Of a DNA stretch of 64,000 bases, positions 60,485-64,000 are shown piece after piece (within the stretch, counting starts at the first letter, position 1; every line of letters begins with the position of its first letter). The position numbers were made by a program, and so were the translations under genes. The notes below the pieces were generated by a model. The model was not told the origin of the DNA and did no database searches. It saw nothing but the letters and a program-made list of their open reading frames with translations. This stretch comes from VMCP01 sp964527775 (lineage in GTDB: Bacteria; Bacteroidota; Bacteroidia; NS11-12g; UBA955): contig CAZGQS010000008.1 of the NCBI GenBank assembly GCA_964527775.1, positions 14,181 through 78,180 on the forward strand. The letters are read 5' to 3'.

Positions 60485-62139
60485 TGGATAATTCGACCAT
60501 TCTTTCACAAATCAGCATGTATGCCAAACTCGCTGAGCTGCACGAAAAAAATCCTTTTCGATATAAAGCATTTGCGAATGCATCGTTCAACCTTAAGAAA
60601 ATCAAAGATTCATTTTTAGAAATGAGCGACACTGATTTGTTGAGCGTTCCTGGTGTGGGAAAAGGGGTAGTAGAATCCATTCGAGAAATACAAAATTCAG
60701 GCACATTTTCAGACCTGCAAGAATTGATTGACATCACTCCAAGTGGTATTGTTGAAATTTTAAAAATCAAAGGCCTTGGCCCCAAAAAGGTTTCAGTGAT
60801 TTGGAGGGAGTTGGGAATAGAGTCTACGGCTGATTTACTCAATGCTTGTAGAGAAAATAGGTTGGTGTCTGTGAAAGGGTTTGGGTTGAAGACCCAAGCG
60901 GATGTCATACATTCTATTGAATTTGCCCTTTCGTCAAAAGGGCGTTGGCATTACGCTCGATTGTTAGAACCGGCAACCGAATTCAAAGACCATCTAAAGA
61001 AATTTTTTGACGGTTCCAGAATTGAATTTACAGGAGCTTTTCGCAGGGCTGTGCCCGAAATTGATAAGATTGAAGTCTTGGTTGATCTTGAGCCCGAAGA
61101 GGTGATTGAATACTGCGATGAAATGCAATACAATGCCGAGTGGATTGATGAACAACTCACCACGTGGTTACTAGGTCAATATCCTGTTGTGTTTCATTTT
61201 GCAAATAGCAGAGATTTTGAGCGTATTTGGTTTGAAACCACCGGTTCTCAAGAGCATTTAGCACTTCTTGGATATGATTCTTCGGAATTTGAATCTGAAG
61301 AACAAATATATCAATCGAGAGGATATTGTGTTATCGTCCCCGAGCAGCGCGAGGGATTGAATGAATTGAGAGAAGACTTCCCCCGGGAAGAACTCATTGA
61401 ATTTTGGCAACTCAGAGGGGTGCTTCACAATCACACAACTTACAGTGATGGCTTGAATTCTTTGCGTGAAATGGCCGAATTTGCCCGAGATCAGAAATAC
61501 GATTATTTGGGAATTTGCGATCACTCTAAGTCGGCGGGATATGCTGGTGGACTGAGCGAAGAAAGGTTGTTGCAACAGATCAAAGAAATTGATCAACTCA
61601 ATGCGGAGCTAATGCCTTTCAAAATATTTAAAGGAATTGAAAGCGATATACTGTCTGATGGCAGTTTGGACTATTCGAACGAAGTATTAGGTCTGTTGGA
61701 TTTTGTGGTGGCATCAGTTCACAGCGGCTTGAAAATGGACGAGGAGAAAGCCAATCAAAGGTTAATAAAGGCCATCGAGAATCCGTATACCACTATTTTG
61801 GGACATCCAACGGGGAGGCTTTTGCTGTTGAGAGAAGGTTATCCCATTGATCACAAAAAAATAATTGATGCATGCGCGGCAAACGATGTGGTTATTGAAT
61901 TGAACGCACATCCGTGGAGATTGGATATTGACTGGAAATGGATTGATTATGCCCAAAGCAAAGGGGTGATGATATCTATCAATCCTGATGCGCACGAAAA
62001 ATCAGGGTATCATGACATGTATTTTGGTGCCTTGGCTGCGAGAAAAGGCGGTTTGCTGACCAGAAATACCTTGAATGCGATGGATTTGTCGGAATTTGAG
62101 TTTTTTATTCAAGAGAATCGAAAAAAGAAAGTGGGTTGA
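60484..62139 (+). CDS. PolX-like protein: HhH plus decayed polymerase domain plus intact PHP phosphoesterase
   Basis: 551 residues. N-terminal helix-hairpin-helix motifs (VPGVGKGV 55-62, IKGLGPKKV 95-103, KGFGLKT 131-137). The polymerase palm motif GS.RRxxxx.GDIDxLV appears as GAFRRAVPEIDKIEVLV (184-200): the paired catalytic aspartates are replaced by K195 and E197, and the third (usually V-D-L-R) by V236. The PHP domain is complete: HNHTTYSDG (315-323), GICDHSKS, GIESDILSDG, VASVHSG, ILGHPTGR, NPDAHEKSG. It is likely a DNA 3'-5' exonuclease or phosphoesterase that does not synthesise DNA. Confidence 0.85.
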   Translation: MDNSTILSQISMYAKLAELHEKNPFRYKAFANASFNLKKIKDSFLEMSDTDLLSVPGVGKGVVESIREIQNSGTFSDLQELIDITPSGIVEILKIKGLGPKKVSVIWRELGIESTADLLNACRENRLVSVKGFGLKTQADVIHSIEFALSSKGRWHYARLLEPATEFKDHLKKFFDGSRIEFTGAFRRAVPEIDKIEVLVDLEPEEVIEYCDEMQYNAEWIDEQLTTWLLGQYPVVFHFANSRDFERIWFETTGSQEHLALLGYDSSEFESEEQIYQSRGYCVIVPEQREGLNELREDFPREELIEFWQLRGVLHNHTTYSDGLNSLREMAEFARDQKYDYLGICDHSKSAGYAGGLSEERLLQQIKEIDQLNAELMPFKIFKGIESDILSDGSLDYSNEVLGLLDFVVASVHSGLKMDEEKANQRLIKAIENPYTTILGHPTGRLLLLREGYPIDHKKIIDACAANDVVIELNAHPWRLDIDWKWIDYAQSKGVMISINPDAHEKSGYHDMYFGALAARKGGLLTRNTLNAMDLSEFEFFIQENRKKKVG

Positions 62140-62141
62140 AC

Positions 62142-63128
62142 ATGAGGATTTTGGTGGTTAGATTCAGTTCCATTGGCGATATTGTATTGACCACACCTGT
62201 ATTTAGATTGTTGAAAGCGCGATTTCCGAAGGCGGAGATTCATTGGGTTACAAAAGGGGCTTTTGCTACTGTTTTAGATGGGAATCTCAACATTGATAAG
62301 GTTTGGAAGTGGGATGATGCTGAAGAACGCAAAGAACTGAAGAAGTCCTCGTTTGATTTTGTGGTTGATCTTCAAAAAAATGCGCGTTCACGGCAAGTTA
62401 AATGGATGTTCTTCGGAACGCCTAACAGCACTATTTCTAAACAAAATTTCAGAAAGTTAATTTGGGTTGCTTTTAAGCAACATCGATTGAAAAAGTGGCC
62501 ATGGTTAGCTGAAGTTTTGGAATGCCGTTCATTTACCAACCGCTGCATTGATGTGTTAAGGGTGTTTGGTGTAGAGGATGATGTTCAAGGGCTTGATTTT
62601 CAGGTTGATTCCCATACAGAAAAAGTGGTTCTGACTCATTTGAGTGGCTTTTCTGATTTTACGTGTTTAAGTTTGGGTGGTTCTTTTTTTACCAAAAGAT
62701 TGCCGTTGCATAAATGGCACCAATTGATTGTTGACTTGAAATGTGATGTGGTATTGATTGGGGGTAGTTCTGATATTTCAGAAGCTGATGCTTTAGAAAA
62801 AGCATTAGTATCAAGTGATTTCCGGTTTAAAGTGAAGAATTTGGTGGGTAAATTGAGTCTGAAAGAGTCGGCAGTAGTTGTAAAATTGAGCGCACGTGTC
62901 TTTACTGGAGATACAGGCATGCTTCATATTTCAGCGGCATTAGGCAAACAGATTCATTTGATTTGGGGCAATACCATTCCTGAATTTGGCATGGTTCCAC
63001 CCTTAAAGCAAGAGGGCGAGTTGTTGCAAAATGAAGTGGAAGGATTGAGTTGCAGGCCTTGTTCGAAACTCGGATTTGATGCTTGTCCGAAGGGACATTT
63101 TAACTGCATGAACAACTTGCAGATTTAA
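62142..63128 (+). CDS. Glycosyltransferase family 9 (heptosyltransferase-like)
   Basis: 328 residues from ATG 62142, two bases after the previous stop; an earlier TTG overlaps that stop. The GT9 pattern is clear: ILVVRFSSIGDIVLTTPVFRLLKARFPKAEIHWVTK (nucleotide-sugar lobe entry), a middle SLGGSFFTKRLP strand-loop, and VFTGDTGMLHISAALGKQIHLIWGNTIPEFGMVPP. Transfers a sugar, by family ADP-heptose, to lipopolysaccharide core at the inner membrane. The Cys-rich C-terminus (SCRPCSKLGFDACPKGHFNCM) is usual in the family. Confidence 0.87.
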   Translation: MRILVVRFSSIGDIVLTTPVFRLLKARFPKAEIHWVTKGAFATVLDGNLNIDKVWKWDDAEERKELKKSSFDFVVDLQKNARSRQVKWMFFGTPNSTISKQNFRKLIWVAFKQHRLKKWPWLAEVLECRSFTNRCIDVLRVFGVEDDVQGLDFQVDSHTEKVVLTHLSGFSDFTCLSLGGSFFTKRLPLHKWHQLIVDLKCDVVLIGGSSDISEADALEKALVSSDFRFKVKNLVGKLSLKESAVVVKLSARVFTGDTGMLHISAALGKQIHLIWGNTIPEFGMVPPLKQEGELLQNEVEGLSCRPCSKLGFDACPKGHFNCMNNLQI

Positions 63129-63198
63129 ATATCGTTAAACACACTTTTTTTCCTTATTTTCGCGACCTTAAATTATTTGTCGAGAATTCTAATTACCA

Positions 63199-64000
63199 AT
63201 GAAAAGCAATAAATCGATTGTCGTATTTTCTGTCATTTTGGCCTTAGCGTCATTGTTCCAATTGACTTTTACTTTCAAAGCCAGAGGATTTGAACAGGAA
63301 GCTAGAGAGTTTGCCGTGAAGAAAGCAAAATTTGGAGTGAGCGAAAAAGAAGCTTACCGCCGCTACATTGACAGCCTCGGAAACAAAGACTATTACAGTT
63401 TTTTGGGTATCATGAGCTACACTTATTTTGAGTGTAAAGAGAAAGAATTGAATCTAGGTTTGGACCTTCGCGGGGGAATGAACGTAATCTTGGAAGTTGA
63501 AAAAGACGCCATCATTCGTGTTCTTGCCAATGATCCAACCGATGCAGATCTATTGAAAGCTCTTCAATTGGCGAATATTGAAGTTAGAGACAAAGGAACT
63601 GACTATGTGGAGGCATTTGTTTCAAGTTTCAAGAAAACGGCTCCCAACAGAAAATTGGCAGTATTGTTTGTTAAAGGAAACAATTCAACCATCCAAGCTG
63701 GAAGTGAAGAAATTGAAGTTAAAAACTACCTTCAAGCGTCAATCAAAACCGCTGTTTCTAACGTTAAGCAGGTTGTTGAAAAACGTATCAACCAAGCTAA
63801 CGTAACTCAACCTAACGTGCAAGAGGTAGACGGTGGTCGTATCAGCGTTGAATTACCGGGTGTAGACAATCCACGTCGTATGGAAGAATTGGTTGAGAAA
63901 TCTGCACAATTAGAATTTTACGAAGTGTATGGTGGAGTTGAAGGCTCAAAGATTTTAAACAACTTAATCAAAGTAGTTCCAGGTGTTGCTGCAGTTTCAA
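63199..64000 (+). CDS. secD: Protein translocase subunit SecD (probably SecDF fusion), N-terminal part
   Basis: Runs off the window edge, 267 residues seen. A single N-terminal span (KSIVVFSVILALASLFQLTFTF), the conserved first SecD motif LNLGLDLRGGMNVILEVE, and the P1 domain with VVEKRINQANVTQPNVQEVDGGRISVELPGVDNPRRMEELVE. SecD with SecF uses the proton gradient to pull preproteins through SecYEG. Long fused SecDF proteins are usual in Bacteroidota; the fusion cannot be confirmed here. Confidence 0.92.
   Translation, partial: MKSNKSIVVFSVILALASLFQLTFTFKARGFEQEAREFAVKKAKFGVSEKEAYRRYIDSLGNKDYYSFLGIMSYTYFECKEKELNLGLDLRGGMNVILEVEKDAIIRVLANDPTDADLLKALQLANIEVRDKGTDYVEAFVSSFKKTAPNRKLAVLFVKGNNSTIQAGSEEIEVKNYLQASIKTAVSNVKQVVEKRINQANVTQPNVQEVDGGRISVELPGVDNPRRMEELVEKSAQLEFYEVYGGVEGSKILNNLIKVVPGVAAVS

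Noticed and set aside
63470..63486. CGCGGGGGA in secD as a 13-mer relative
   Set aside because: It encodes the conserved DLRGG motif of SecD; similarity is likely coincidental.
1..64000. tRNA, rRNA, transposon, prophage or integrase genes
   Set aside because: None recognised on either strand by eye; a covariance-model scan would be decisive.

Overview
The window is a dense, AT-rich stretch of a Bacteroidota chromosome, most likely Flavobacteriales. The evidence is type IX secretion (T9SS) sorting domains of both classes (A and B), a PorP/SprF protein, TonB-type receptors, Bacteroidota-specific families (DUF3098, DUF3127, DUF4159, DUF4294, DUF4296, HmuY), and the Bacteroidota -7 promoter element TAnnTTTG in front of many genes in place of Shine-Dalgarno sites. 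It is draft sequence with three 100-N gaps. Two gaps (27721-27820 and 50534-50633) are flanked by identical 55-base copies, so they are unmerged contig overlaps rather than missing DNA. The third (23377-23476) is a real gap of unknown length.

Layout. 1-322 is the end of fbp. 324-6526 (minus) holds recO and a probable haem/iron-uptake operon: T9SS-secreted HmuY-like protein, TonB receptor, HmuY-like lipoprotein, His-rich beta-propeller. It is divergent from hscA (Fe-S cluster chaperone), and the shared intergenic region carries helically phased GTCA repeats. 8592-14456 has an outer-membrane barrel, mtaB, lgt, DUF4294 and an iron/cobalamin-type ABC permease with its binding lipoprotein. 14539-21033 is a housekeeping block: divIC/ftsB, dnaN, yggS, DUF4296, mutS2, folD, queE. 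21104-31125 has a serine hydrolase, a T9SS-A surface protein, ftcD, glmM, ychF, a fused branched-chain/pyruvate-type E1 dehydrogenase and an unknown coiled-coil/barrel protein. This region contains two unusual in-phase heptanucleotide arrays. 31190-35496 has an ECF sigma factor, its membrane partner and a T9SS-A protein. 35464-45339 has meaB, tsaD, tamB, a MacB-like permease and an outer-membrane receptor. 45378-51034 has an SSB-like DUF3127 gene, then a large PKD/T9SS-B protein followed by a PorP/SprF protein whose C-terminus, once the false gap is removed, carries a SPOR-like domain. 51035-53584 (minus) is DUF4159-uppP-DUF3098-ftsX (cell envelope). 53669-63128 has a PolB-type exonuclease, a second T9SS-B protein, purL, an FAD oxidoreductase, a PolX-like protein with a decayed polymerase site, and a heptosyltransferase-like GT9. 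The window ends inside secD(F).

The most unusual signals are at DNA level: (i) 7-bp arrays with consensus RGYNNTC that occur in opposite orientations around small TTC/GAA-loop hairpins; (ii) a repeated 13-mer, TTTTTCGGGGGAC, lying in signal peptides and linkers in different reading frames; (iii) a constant 4-7 nt distance from the -7 box to the start codon, implying leaderless mRNAs; (iv) the phased GTCA operator at the haem/hscA divergence, with a related copy before the T9SS-B/PorP pair. No rRNA, tRNA, CRISPR array, transposase or phage gene was recognised.
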